Source: Reticulascus tulasneorum (Eukaryota > Ascomycota > Sordariomycetes > Glomerellales > Reticulascaceae). Taken from it: DNA of 64,000 bases. Position 1 is the stretch's first letter, and each line of letters starts with the position of its first letter. Positions 1-11,462 of this stretch are shown one piece after another. The notes below the pieces were generated by a model. That model searched no databases. It was given only the letters and a program-made list of their open reading frames with translations, and was not told where the DNA came from. The stretch is taken from contig LSAX01000008.1 of the NCBI GenBank assembly GCA_001557505.1, positions 186,001-250,000 on the forward strand, given 5' to 3'. The translations under genes were made by a program, and so were the position numbers.

Positions 1-1082
1 TCGTGAACCTCGGTGGTCAGAGTGAGGAGATGGAGACCCAGCGTCTGGGCATGGTGGACGGCCCGACCGCCAAGCTCAGCTGGCACGTCAGCCTCGTCCG
101 GGTTTGACGGCTGGAGGTATAGAGAGAGCATGGCGAGGGCGCGAATGTGCACAGTCTTGTCTGATATAAGACTTGTATCTAAGGTCGCCCTAACGGCTCC
201 TGATACAAGTCGAGAAAACTCTGCAAATGACAATATCCTCGATCCCTGGTTGACGAGACGTAAGTGGCCCATCATGCTAGGATCTGTCGCTGCGGCGAGA
301 GAAACCACCTGCCGCATGACGATGGAGGCTGGGGAGTCGCCGTCCTCGACCGCGCTCTCCGGAACAAGGGCGAATATGGGGTGGATCTTGTCCACGTACA
401 CCTTGTACAGGTGGCGAAAGTCCCTCTCCGGCGGAACGCAAGTCAAGCCCTGTTCTCTAACGAATGGTAGCAAGATCCTGTCCATGACCACGGGTTGGCG
501 AGAGGACAATGTGTTGGTGGACTCGGAAGACGTAGATTGTGCCGGCCGCAGCCACACCCCAACCTCGTCCTTGTTGGTTAGATCTCCTGCTGTGTCCGAG
601 CCGGTCGCCTCGACAAACATTCCTTCTGGGTTGAGGTCGCCAACGAACCTGGAGGGGTGAGCAGTCGTCGGCGTTGGTGCCCCCTGTCCTGTATCCCGAT
701 CAGAGCGACTGAGAACATCTCGGCTATGGTCGGAAACCCCGTCAGCCTTTGGGAGCGACCGATGAGACGACCCGGATCTATTAATTGTAAGAATCGCCCA
801 TGAATGAGCGCACGCAAGGATGGAGAACCAACCCTCGGTGGCCTGAAGAGCGCGGCCGTTCTTCTATGGCGGCTGGGGCTTCCAGCGAGTGTTCCTCCGC
901 ATGAATGCAACGTTTCTAGACCGGACAGTCAGCCGGGTATCAAGAAAGTATTTTCGTGAGCGCGCGAACGGTACCTTTCTCCGCCGGCATGGCTCACAAG
1001 CCTGCTGGACCTGTTTACGCTTCAGTGGCAAGCCAGAAGAGTCTGTGGCCACAAACTTGACAGCCTTGGCGGCGCTGGCCAT
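1..1082 (-). CDS. Fungal-specific Zn(II)2Cys6-type transcription factor, 5' part (3' end outside window)
   Basis: Probable nuclear transcription regulator. Reconstructed exons on the minus strand are 1082-975, 915-833 and 777 to beyond position 1. The introns 916-974 (59 bp, CTGAC branch site) and 778-832 (55 bp) join in frame. Exon 1 holds KRKQVQQACEPCRRRK and the splice adds KRC, giving C-x2-C-x6-C, the first half of a zinc cluster. I see no second Cys-x2-Cys half. Exon 3 contains RFVGDLNPEGMF and then a stretch typical of the fungal transcription factor middle homology region (LLPFVREQG, KIHPIFALVPE, VVSLAAATDP, AVHHAQTLGLHL). The frame is open to the window edge, so the C-terminus is missing only because of the cut. 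Family assignment is from remembered patterns; the target genes are unknown. The NRPS remnant 8.5 kb away could hint at a former metabolite cluster, but that is inference. Confidence 0.8.
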
Positions 1083-1952
1083 GCTGAGGCAGGAGGAATG
1101 TGTGAGCCAGAAATGAGGCCCAAGCTACATCTTGGTCGGCTATTTTAATTATCGACAGGGTTGAGCAAAGCCGAGACTCAACCAACTAGAACGATATCCG
1201 ATACGGCAGGGTCTCATTTGTGTGTATGAGGCTAAGAAGGATTGACACGTTCCTTTGTTGGAGGTGGTCAAGTTTGATTGTTTCTGGCGCATGGTGGTCC
1301 GCGAAGGCGAGTGGCATGGCAGAATTAGCCGCTGGCAAACCCCGCCATCAATCCTCCTTATAGGCGTCAACGCGCACTGGAGCCACTGAGAACACAAGCC
1401 AACGCAGCCGTCCCCGCTTTATAGGCGTTTAGCACTGGGTACATTAGCGTGCGGACACATCAACCGTGACTTCAATTACTATTGAACCCTGAACGCTAAT
1501 TACCTAAACCCCTGACTCACGGCTAATGGTGGTCGCGAACCTCGATGGTACAGGTTCTTTATGGGACACATTTGATGCCGCCATCACCTTATACTTCTCA
1601 GTATTGCTTTGCGAAGTGTTTTCCTTCGGCCCTTGTAGCCCGGCCCTCCCAAAATCCGACTTTACTCGGAAACCAATGCGACGGCTCCGAGGGCGGACGA
1701 TTGTCGTCTTGGCAGCTGATATGCGAGCTTCTTCTGTGAGGCTGAAAACTGCGCGTGTAACATGGGACCATCAGCACTGCCCAGCGGCCTACAGATGCAG
1801 GAGTCCCTCCTCTCAGCCTTACGCCGCAAACGACCTTCGGCTTCATCTATTGCTTGCCGTTCATGTTCAAGCAGCAACGCGTTTCCCATGAGATTGCGAT
1901 CTTCTCCTTTGTATAATCAATTTGTAGGGGATTTAGCGATACTGAGCACGAG
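1083..1952. other. Intergenic, divergent promoter region
   Basis: This stretch separates the minus-strand transcription factor from the plus-strand ankyrin-like gene, so it should hold both promoters. I see no convincing coding frame, RNA gene or repeat in it. Confidence 0.5.
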
Positions 1953-4649
1953 ATGGATCCTGGATCCGCTGCCGTCGCCTTTATCGGGCTGAGTGCCAGC
2001 TTGGTCACTCTTGGAGCCCTGGCAGTGGACGGCTACAACACATTACGAAGGGTGCATACCCGCTTCAAGAATGCGCCCAAGGATGTAGATCGACTGTGCA
2101 GGCAGTTGAAAGACTTGGAAATTCTTCTGGCGGAGATGCAGCTTCAGGTCATGGATAAGCATCATCCCCTTGGAATCCTTCTAGCCAGAGCAGCGGACAG
2201 CATGTACCAAGATCTCTGCAGCCTCAAATACATGATAGAAAAGTTGAAGGGTATACTTGACGCAGCAACAGGGCCGAGGAGGATGATAGAGATCCGAGTG
2301 CGACGTGTTCTTAGCGACGGGGAGCTGAAGGACCTTGGGCGGCTCCTCGACTCTCACATGACACATCTGACCTTACTTCTTGCGTTGGCGAACAGGTGAG
2401 GCTCCTCTCTAGATTTTCCATTTACGCCCGTCTCACATGCGTCCAGTTACAAATTGGATATCATACAGGCCCAGACGTCTGCTCAACGTCGTTTGCCCGC
2501 GGCCGCCATGGTCGAGAGACAGTCTCGGGCCATGGCACGGCCGAGAGTCACCGGTACCGCCAGGAATACGGTTATCGCATCATATCGCACGCCAATGGGC
2601 ACCTTGTTCTCGAATCGAACAACCGAGTCTGAAAGTCCACGGCAAGCTCGGAGATGGAGCAAGCACGGGTTCATATTTGTGCCTCCCAAGTGGTTAGGTC
2701 ACCGCTTCTTGTGCTGGGAAGCTGGTCTCAGATACACGGCCCAGAGGTTCCCCACAATCACCCTGTCTCTGACACCGATATCTTATAACAACGACCCGGC
2801 CCTCAAGCATGCCATTTTCAAATTTGATATTGATGCCTTCCGGGTACTACTCCGCGACGGAAAAGCCAGGCTTTCTGATTACGTCGTTGATAAGCAGCCC
2901 CGAACTTTGCTAGAGGTTTGTGTCGATGAACGAACGGACAAGGTCGGTTCTAAAGGGATGTAGGCTGTCAGCGCACGGGTCCATCAACCGGGCCGCGAGA
3001 AAGCATTGGCTGAGTTCTACGACTTTCTCCTCACCCATGCTAGTTCAGACCTCCCAACAGATCAGTACGTACCGCGCTCTTAGCGCGCAGATCAGTCATT
3101 TTCATGCTTATGATATCCTAGGCTCGAGGCTCACACGAACATCCTGATCTATCTCGTGACAAAGTCTCAACAGCATTTCCAAACCAGCTTGGAAAGCTAT
3201 CTGCGTCACGGTGGCTCACTATTGCAGCACATAGGGCTTGCGAACACACCCTTGACACTCTTGATGCGGCGCGGTGCAACATTCAGTATTATCGAACAGT
3301 ATCTGTTTCGGCAAGCCGAGCCATGGGCTGTCGAGGATCTTAGCTCGATGGATAGGTGGTTAGTTGGGGTTCTTGCCTACGCGAACGAAAGTTTCTTCAA
3401 GGCATTGGGGACGTATCTCAACCCTCCAGTATCTTCTTACACGCGGCAGAATCTGAGGAACCCCCTAGACGCCTTTGCCATTTCGAAAATTGTCGACGAT
3501 GTTGCCTCCGCTGGGGCCCCAGCCAGGTTCAACTTCTACAAGGTGGTTAGCAAATGGGGCACTCGCAAAATGCTGGAGCCTTTTCTGACTGGCGCCTTCG
3601 ATGTGGACGAGAAGCGCTTCAACCGGGGCATCCCGTTCTTAAGGTTGAGCTATCTGAGCAAGGCTGCCAAGTGGGCAAACCCGGATACGTTCGCGCTCCT
3701 TCTTGAAGCTGGTGCATGCCCAACAAGGGGGCTGACCTATTTGTCTCGGTATCAGTGGACGGCCCCCACTGTTTCTATTCACATAAGAAAGAATCTCATT
3801 TTGCAACTTGCTGGCATGGCTTCACCAGATCACGTTGCGGGTGACTCGGAGGCGTACCTTGCTGTTCTGCTTCGAACGGATGAGGTGCGGGATTACAGCC
3901 TTGCCGCTGCAGACGCGCTTATCGAGCGATTCTTTATGACCGCAGGGGACCTCGTTAGGTCAGACCAGCAAGGGGGGCTTCTCAACACCTACATGTTTCT
4001 TGCCATCATTCTCGATATTCCCCATCTTTTGGATAAGCTGTTGTTGCGGCATGGACATCATGTCAACGTAATGGAGCCGATCCCACCCCTGTTGGAGTCT
4101 GACAGAATCGTCATCAGGTCATCCCTGTTGCAGGCCGAGTCTTACCTGGAAATCGCGGTCCAGCAGGCTAATTTGGTTGCGCTCCGTCGCCTGCTGGCTG
4201 AGCTGGACACGTCCGCGGCAGCACTCTTCGCTGTATCCCAAGCAAAGATATCAGCGGAGAAGAATGTATTAGTGAAACACCCGAGAAAGGCCTATCCTGG
4301 GAGCATATGGCCCTGTCAGCCGCGCCCCAGACACGCTACAGCAGAACAGGACGCCGCTATCGTCGAGGCACTCCGTACTTGGCAAGCATCGGTCGGTCCT
4401 ATAGAGCAATTGGGGGCTACATGTTACACGGGCTACGGCCGAAGGACGAAGCGAGAGCTTTTGATGCACGCTCTGGTGACTTTGGGGACAACAAAGGCCG
4501 CTGCGAAGGTACGATCGCTGACAGGCGCAGCAGTGAGCCTGTTGCATTTGAGTTTTTGGGAATCACTACTTCTGAGGGTTATCTTTCTGCTGAGTCTCCT
4601 GATTCTCAGTGCTTTGGAAGCCGCCGAGTTTGTCGTTGGCTTTCTCTGA
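1953..4649 (+). CDS. Fungal STAND-type N-terminal domain protein with ankyrin-like body
   Basis: Four exons splice cleanly: 1953-2395, 2447-2915, 2964-3064 and 3122-4649, with introns of 51, 48 and 57 bp; the product is 846 residues. The start ATG opens MDPGSAAVAFIGLSASLVTL, the usual beginning of the fungal N-terminal domain found before NACHT, ankyrin or kinase modules (residues 1 to about 140, helical). A middle block with FIFVPPKWLGHRF and LKHAIFKFDIDAFRVLL matches the linker seen in fungal ankyrin proteins. The C-terminal half has degenerate ankyrin-like helices (for example DTFALLLEAGACPTRG and DKLLLRHGHHVNV), and the last 50 residues are strongly hydrophobic, possibly a membrane segment or a missed terminal intron. 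Such proteins are often linked to signalling or heterokaryon recognition; the specific role here is unknown. Confidence 0.75.
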
Positions 4650-4833
4650 TAGATACAGTGTATAATACCTAGATAAAACGCACTCCACACAGTGTGGGGC
4701 ACGTCTACTAAGCATCCAACTGCCATTAAACTTCATCCTTCCATTAATTCCTCTGTTATTTTCTTCTTGTTTTCTTCCACAAAATCAACATCAATCGCAA
4801 CGGTAATACCACAACCCACCAATATAAGTCGAG

Positions 4834-6732
4834 CATATGCTAAGTGTACAGATGGCTGCCTAATACAATCACGTCGGCGTCGACGGCGCTGTGAACCCCC
4901 ATCCCGATTATGGTCATTTCCATGGTAAGCATGTGTCAAGCATATGCGACACGTCGCGTTAACATAGAGCAGGCCCAATTGAAAATCCCAATCCCAATTG
5001 GGTTCCTGACCGTAACAGTACCCCGCACATACTACACATATACAGAACACTGATCAAATGCAGACATTGTGCAGCAGCGTGCAGACGCTGAAGCCGAAGG
5101 TCGCCGTCCTCCCCGTATGCTCTCCTCTGTGTTGGGATATGTCCTGCATATGCTGACGACATGCTAGCTGCCGCTGTCACGGCTTCACAGAACAGTACGG
5201 ATCTGCCGGTTAGCATATGCTCGGCACATACTGACGTGTCGCAGATCCTCCCATTCCAGGCGCCAAGCTTTCTGGTGTCAACACTGGAGTGTATGTCATG
5301 TCATCTTTCGGAATGTGTTGAGCATATGCTGACTCTGTGTACAGCTGCGATGTTGTTGTGGCTCCTGGTGTTATGTGTGGCTCGATCTTCGAGAACCAGC
5401 CTACTGTGAGTATAAGCCAAGCACATTCGAAGTATATGTGGTTGACAATGAAAGTTCCGCCGACATATTCGTCTTTCTCACTTTGGTGCTGGTACGTGTC
5501 AATCTGTACATGAGCTCTGCATATGCTGATGATATACCTAGTCCGCAACCCAAGTCGATCCAACATTGACGCCATCGAAACGGCTGCTGGTCAGAAGTAT
5601 GATCTTTGCGCATGTCTAGCATATGCACAGCTAACAACATTAGTGCTATCAAGCTTTGGGTCCGTTCGCAAGGTTGGCGTAATGCTGTTTATGCCCGTGA
5701 GCCTGGGTATATATCTAACATCTACTTTGTATATATATATTAACAATGACAGCTGTGGTCCGCTGAATGGCGTGATTAATCAATATGCGACTGCGATGGA
5801 AAACCTTGCGTGAGTTTACCATGTTCCCAGCATATGCTTAGTACTGACCTGTCTGTAGTCGCATTGATGCCACCTTTCGTGACCAGTATGGTTCTGAATT
5901 TCACCGTGAGGTAAGTACAATCTCTGCATATGCTGTGCTGGTGTTTGAGCGAAGGGATCTACCATTTATTTGCTATTTATCTACTATTTACCATGTTTCA
6001 ATACTGATCCAACTGCAGCCTACGCCGATACATTGACAACGGCGTCGTGTTAGTGCTTCTGCTCGGCATGTGCTGGGCGTCATCTCACCTGAAGTCTTCA
6101 ACAGACAGTGTATAACACCTGTTTCTTTATTGAAGATTGCTTTTGAAACCTAGCACATGTCAAGCTTGGACGATACTACAGTCAAACCAACAATATAACA
6201 TCAACATCCTTAATACCTAATTCCCAACGAATTACCTATTCTGCTTTACATATACTATATTTATATTAAGCAGTCAGATATCAACCTTGGCCAGGCTATT
6301 CCTGTTGTTACTTCGTCCGGTAAACGCAAGGTAATGTCCATGCTACGCATATGCCAGATACACGCTAACCTGACTCCAGCATGGCCCTGACGTGCCTGGT
6401 CGTGGAGGTACTCCACCTTCACCATCTCCCGCACCTGGTATGCGTCCTATGATTGCCCATCATATGCATTGTTAACGTTCAGCAGCTGGTCGAGCTCCGA
6501 AGAGAGGTCGTGGTGCCCGCCCCGCAGCGCAGGCTGCTCAAGGTAAGTATATACTTTCTGTGTGCCTGGCATATGCCGAACTAATGCTTTGCCTAGGTTC
6601 CCGGCGCCTTGTTGCCATCACTTCTGATGATGATGAACTGAACTGAGCATATGCGAAGCATATGAGACTACTGGGATTAGACCAGTGACCTCCTGCCAAC
6701 CAGATTTATACTGGAATGGAATTTGGCATATG
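4834..6732. repeat. Recurrent GCATATGC palindrome, mostly inside introns
   Basis: CATATGC occurs at about 4834, 4941, 5147, 5214, 5323, 5520, 5620, 5831, 5927, 6348, 6461 and 6570, each within a separate predicted intron. All but the 5927 copy lie 11-25 nt before the 3' splice site; the 5927 copy lies in a 108-bp intron, about 85 nt before its end. More copies follow the stop codon at about 6648-6662 and 6726. Several run straight into the branch site (CATATGCTGAC at 5147 and 5323). The palindrome appears only about twice in the other 62 kb that I noticed (near 18101 and 41409). Introns beginning at 5012, 5406, 5707 and 6110 lack it. Confidence 0.85.
4852..6646 (+). pseudogene. Intron-dense gene of unknown function, interrupted by in-frame stops
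   Basis: I do not recognise the family. Consistent exons are 4852-4924, 4973-5011, 5064-5114, 5168-5194, 5245-5290, 5345-5405, 5455-5491, 5542-5596, 5644-5706, 5753-5809 and 5859-5910. A less certain exon lies at about 6019-6109, and 3' exons end at 6330, then 6380-6437, 6483-6542 and 6597-6646. All phases agree, and the joined protein has coherent segments such as HIRLSHFGAVRNPSRSNIDA and KLWVRSQGWRNAVYAREP. The tail is Pro/Arg/Gly-rich (PKRGRGARP, AT-hook-like) and acidic (SDDDELN). A 49-bp leader intron (4803-4851) ends exactly at the ATG. Codon 4 is TAA (4861-4863) and a TGA lies at 6034-6036; both are one C-to-T step from Gln or Arg. The 6110 to about 6270 junction is unclear. It may be a recently inactivated gene, possibly from a mobile element. 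Confidence 0.6.
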
Positions 6733-9565
6733 CCATGCCTGTATTTTAGTTATACCTTGCTGGTAAATTGACCTCATGACCGCTGGCCGTATTGGCGTGG
6801 CATATACGCTACTCATTCTGTTCGTATTGTACTGGTCTGCATGCCTCCTAGTTTGCCAGCAGCTGTTATGCTATAATTGAAATCAATGTTACTGCCTACC
6901 TATGAAGTTTGGGCTTTTGTACGCTGCCAAGATTTTTGTATATACGACTCACTGCGACCCTGTTTCCAGATGCAAAGGCAGTTTCGAGGTCGATGGAGAC
7001 TGCCGATGATGTGCTTCCTTCATGGTGCTTAATATGTCAGTGAAGAGGTTACCTAGCAAACCTAAGTAGCTCGCCATGGGTGACTTCGATTGCTTGATAA
7101 AGTCGTGGACTTTGGAATGTTCAGTCTGCTGCTTCGCATGATTGGGTTCTTAGATATCTTCCCTAAGCCATTTGCTATCGATGGGCACTTCAGTATCGGA
7201 TTAAGACTGTTGAGACGGGCGATATTCCTCGCCCTGAGGAAACCAGCTAAATCCGCAGAAGCAGCTTTCGCATGGACTTCTCTACAATTCGTATGTTCGG
7301 TGTAGCAATTAGTATGGTGTCTGACGCGTTCTCACCTACAGAACTGTTCAGTCCCATGATGAATATCCTGGGGAGCAAAACGACGAGCCGTTGACCAAGT
7401 CCCGCACATAGCAAGGTGTGCTCGGAAGAGGAGCTCTACGAAACCGAGAGAAAATGGGGCGTGAGGTACTTGGGGGAGTTCTCAGATGCGTCGTTGTCAT
7501 GTCTGGTTGTTATAACAGTAGCCTGGCATTTAGTTAGACTGGAATTTGATAGCGTGCCAGGTTAAGGCCACGACGGTGCTAGGACTAGGCACTAAGAGTT
7601 GGGCTAATCATCTAACTACCTTGCCTAGGGTACGTTACTTATCCCATCGGGTGCGGATGGCCCTCGCGCTAAAATGCGTTCCAATTGCCAGCGGTAGATG
7701 CTATATAAATTAGGGGATACAGCTCTGTAACCCCCCACCCTACCTAACACTCCTCTGCAGCTTGCCAGTCGAGGAACAGCAGCAGTTCAGTGTTGCACAG
7801 CATCTGTTCTGCCCAGTTTTAACCTGCGCAGCGCCACGCCCAGATAGGTATTGGCTGGACGTCTCCACTCCTCCACTACTCTTGCCCCGGGTCGGGCCAG
7901 GAATTACCAGGTGGTCTTTCAGTGGCCGAGCTCGCTAAATGCCCCGTAGGAGTAACTGACCAGTCTCATTGTAATTCGCTAATATCCCGGCTTGGTACCT
8001 CTGTGGGTCACTCGAGGGGCTACATTGGTTTATCAGTTCTCCGTCATATTGGGATCACGTTTGTACCCTTGGACGGCTTTTCGGAGGGGCTCCACGCCTT
8101 CGAAACGTAGCAGCTCGTATTGTGTCTCGAGATAAATGGCCTTGTTGGCTGGAGGAGCCTTGACATTATTTTCGGGAGGCATGGTGGCTTGGTGGCTTGG
8201 CCAGCCATGATCTCCTCGGACGTAGGTATCTCAGGGGAGGCACACCATGCTTGCTTGGTCGACTTGGACAGTAGATGGCCATGGCAGATTGGCTCAGAGC
8301 TTATGTTGTGGCCCTTTCACTCTCTACAGAGACCGTCGTTAGCATGTATGGAATATCAAAGTATAGGAAGCGCGACATACACATGCTGTGACAATCGGTG
8401 CACTCAACTACACCTTAAAGGACAGCTGAGGGATTGGACTAGAAGAAGAGGACAATGGAGACGTCGATGGATCGTAGGAAAGGAGGAGAGCTTGAAGGGG
8501 TTTTTGGCCCGGGGGGGGACTATGATCGCGAGATGGTGATTAGCTGTGCTCTCGAGCGATAGCTTCTCTGACGTTTGACGATCGGGCGGAAAGGAAGTAA
8601 TGGATGGGAGAAGGCGGAAGTCTTCTTAAATGACAGGAATAGAGCGGCAAAGGGACATGGCGAGAAAGAGGTAGGTACAGAAGCGGTACGCAGACGTACC
8701 TTCTGAGAGCAAAGTCGGGGAGGATCGAAATGATTGAGGTCTGGAGACGGGGGTAGACGCAGCTTGTAATCCTCCAGATTGGTAATATCTTGAAATCGGC
8801 CAATATGTGTAGGCGCCTCATGATCGCTGTGAAGCGCCACATGCACACCAGCTAGGCGAGTACGGTGGACGAAGTCGCCTGGCCAGCAAGGCAGAACGCC
8901 TGGAGACAACGAGATATCGCACTCTCAATGGCGAGCTGGATGCTTCCGGTATCGCCAGAAAACATGGCCGGTCATGGTCGATCGCTCAGAAGTTCCACGG
9001 GGGAGCTGTCCGCCACTTGTGCTGTCAAGTATCCTCGCTATCTGTCACCTGCTCAGCCTGCTTCTGCCATACGGCACAGTCACGTTTCTGGATGGAGAGC
9101 GGCTTCACTCGCGACAACGTGCCCACTGACCACGTCGGCATAAAACTGGTCCAGCCCTTTTGCGTAACACGTCGATCGACCAGTCGTCAGAGATGGCATA
9201 GTACATGACGATAGAAAGGATACGGTCGGTATCTCTTAGTCATAGCATCGATACTATCCACCCTAGCTCAGAGAATACGACAAAGGGGACTGACTGCTCT
9301 TGTTTAGAGGCTCACTGTACCTTATATCGACCTCACTGATGTACCAAACAGGAATATTGGCCAATTACGATTGTCAATTAACTTAATGCTATACGACATC
9401 TAGCGGGTTTAGCCACTGAATGACCATGTTATTCCCGGGAATTATAAGGGACTTGGCACTAATTTATAGAGCCTCTACCGCTCGCAATAACGAATTTTAG
9501 CGGGGACCATGGTGCGGGGCGAGTACAACAGTGAGCCTGGAGGTCCACTCGCACCGGAGGGGATA
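6650..9565. other. Decayed non-coding DNA
   Basis: No supported gene. Short AT-rich frames are broken by many stops. A 20-base word at 8819-8838 recurs at 17447-17466. A run of nine or more G lies near 8510. Confidence 0.5.
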
Positions 9566-9569
9566 CACT

Positions 9570-10910
9570 CGGCTGATATGTCAATTATTCTGAGCGGCTT
9601 CTGGTGGCCGATATGAAAAATTCGCATGCCTATGCCGTCCTCATACTTTCGTGCCGCTGCTCTAGAGCGAATAAGGTAGTTGTAGTAGCCTCAAACGTGT
9701 AGCGGCCCGCGCATTCGTGCGGCAAGTGGCAGGATGTACCACGACGCACCGAGATCCTGCTGGTCGAGGAACCACAGGTGGCCTTGAACAGACGACTGCT
9801 CACAGACCCATCGTACGTAGTCATGGGGGATTTGGATTTTATATAGCCAAGCCTTGGTGGACGGTGACAGCGAGGTCAGCGGGGACGGGCCGTTCAAAAA
9901 ACATATTTAACAGAAACACGGGTATATAGATGACGAGTGATGTAGGCTACAAGCTTGGCTGATATGAGGGAGTGACTACCAATACCGAAGACGCTATTGG
10001 TGATCCTGACGTCCAAGCCAAGCATATCAGCGAACTCGCACAGCGCCACTTCTTTGTTACCGGGAGCCACGCGTGTATAGACCAGCTTGGTCTTGAGAAC
10101 GGTCTTGGCCTTTCGAGCGAGCCTTTTCCGGCCGACCTTGCCGTTGGCATTGATTGGGATTTGGTCTAGTATCACAATCTTTCCGGGCACCACTCGAGCA
10201 ATGCTTGCAGTCGTTCACGGGTCTGTGCCTCAAGCCACCGACGATGCGTTCCCACGATCGACCACCTTCGTGAATAGGTGAATAATGATGGAATACAGTA
10301 TCGAATGCGCCGTGTTGGAACCACTACCTGGCCCAGCTGATCTCGACACTGAAGCCAGCCTCGCAAGCTATATGAAAGAGGGATGCGCAACGGGCGAGGG
10401 CCAGGCGATTCCATCTAATGAGCCTATCCCGGTCTCGTTGATGTTATCGTCGTCAAGTAACTCGGCAACGTACCGCGCTAGAATCGTTTGGCTATCTAGG
10501 ATGTTTCCGACAGGTACCACCACGACTTCTGACAAACTCTGCACACGAACGATCAGTCCGTATCGGTCCATACACGTCCCAACGAAGTCAATACGGGAGT
10601 TTACGTCGATAGATGCGTAGGCGGTGCACCTTTCTCTGGATTGCCCACGTACACGACGGCTGCGTATCGGTACGAGCTCAGTTCATTCGTGGCTCTCATC
10701 CTTTTTTCGGCAGAACACTAACGTGGTTGCTCCGACCGGGCATTGGAGAATAATGCTGGGTCGACGAGCAGCTCTTCCTCGTGCTCTTCCATCTCTCCCA
10801 TCTTCCGTTGGACACTCTCCTTGTTTGCGTCTCTACATAGCGTATGAAAGCCCTGTCGGCGAAAAAGTCTTTGTTTATGGGATAATGCTATCCAGAATGC
10901 TCTCGGCATA
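9570..10910 (-). pseudogene. Non-ribosomal peptide synthetase fossil (N-methyltransferase, A9-A10, T, start of C)
   Basis: Read on the minus strand, fragments in changing frames line up in NRPS order. The stretch near 10890-10640 gives GEMEEHEEELLVDPALF and then ATNELSSYRYAAVVYVGNP, typical of the N-methyltransferase domain nested in adenylation domains of enniatin- or cyclosporin-type enzymes. It is followed by MDRYGLIVRVQSLSE and NILDSQTILARYVAELLDDD (10571-10400). At 10290-10140 are a VFHHY-like segment, RERLQALL and VILDQIPINANGKVGRK (A10). At 10110-9910 lies a carrier domain with GIGSHSLISAKL, where the pantetheine serine is in the GxxSHSL context. At 9860-9570 lies the start of a condensation domain (LWFLDQQDLGASW and FALEQRHESMRT). 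Several stops and shifts make it non-functional. Upstream modules are absent. Confidence 0.75.
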
Positions 10911-11320
10911 TCATGTCGGCTTTTGCTGGGTCGATGCGTGTATTGAGACGACGACCATTCTTAAACACCATTGCTTCATAGCGTTTTGAAAGTGCGCCGA
11001 GCAGCCTCCACTCTATGCCAAACGGCGCATTGAAACCTGCGCAACATACTGGTCAGAAGGAGCGAAGCGATACCAGAGGAGAACTGAACTTACGACTTAG
11101 GTAATTTAGGGCCGGGATTGATTCGACCATGGTTAAGCACCGTTGGTGCAGGCCACATCTACCCCATCTCCCACACCCACTATTCCACCCTCTTCCAGAT
11201 CATCCACAGGTTGCAGGGGCCTTCACGACGTATCTCTATAATAGGTTTTCCAGGATGCTCTCGGCATATCATGCCGGGTTTCACCGGATTGATTCGTGTA
11301 TTGATCCGATCATTATTCGG
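10889..11320. repeat. Two diverged copies of a ~70-bp segment, 360 bp apart
   Basis: Segments 10889-10960 and 11249-11320 share ATGCTCTCGGCATATCATG plus similar flanks (GTGTATTGA further on). Differences are mostly transitions. They lie at and beyond the upstream edge of the NRPS remnant. Confidence 0.55.
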
Positions 11321-11462
11321 TAACTTGATTAGTACCGTTCAGAGAACGTGTCGACTGGCTTCCATTCATTACCGATAGCATATTGTAATATACCTACGTA
11401 ACATAGAGGTCGGATAACGAAGCTATACTTCAAGTAGGGCCAGATTTACGACTCAGGCACTT

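Noticed and set aside
13..660. Long plus-strand open frame at the left edge
   Set aside because: It is antisense to the well-supported transcription factor exon on the minus strand.
4852..6646. Crypton or other tyrosine-recombinase identity for the palindrome-intron gene
   Set aside because: Intron density and the KLWV segment suggested it, but I could not place the catalytic Arg/His/Tyr motifs.
6663..6705. Minus-strand tRNA-like 3' half (AGGTCACTGG, T-arm-like loop)
   Set aside because: The T stem pairs, but no D arm, anticodon arm or 5' acceptor strand can be found beside it.
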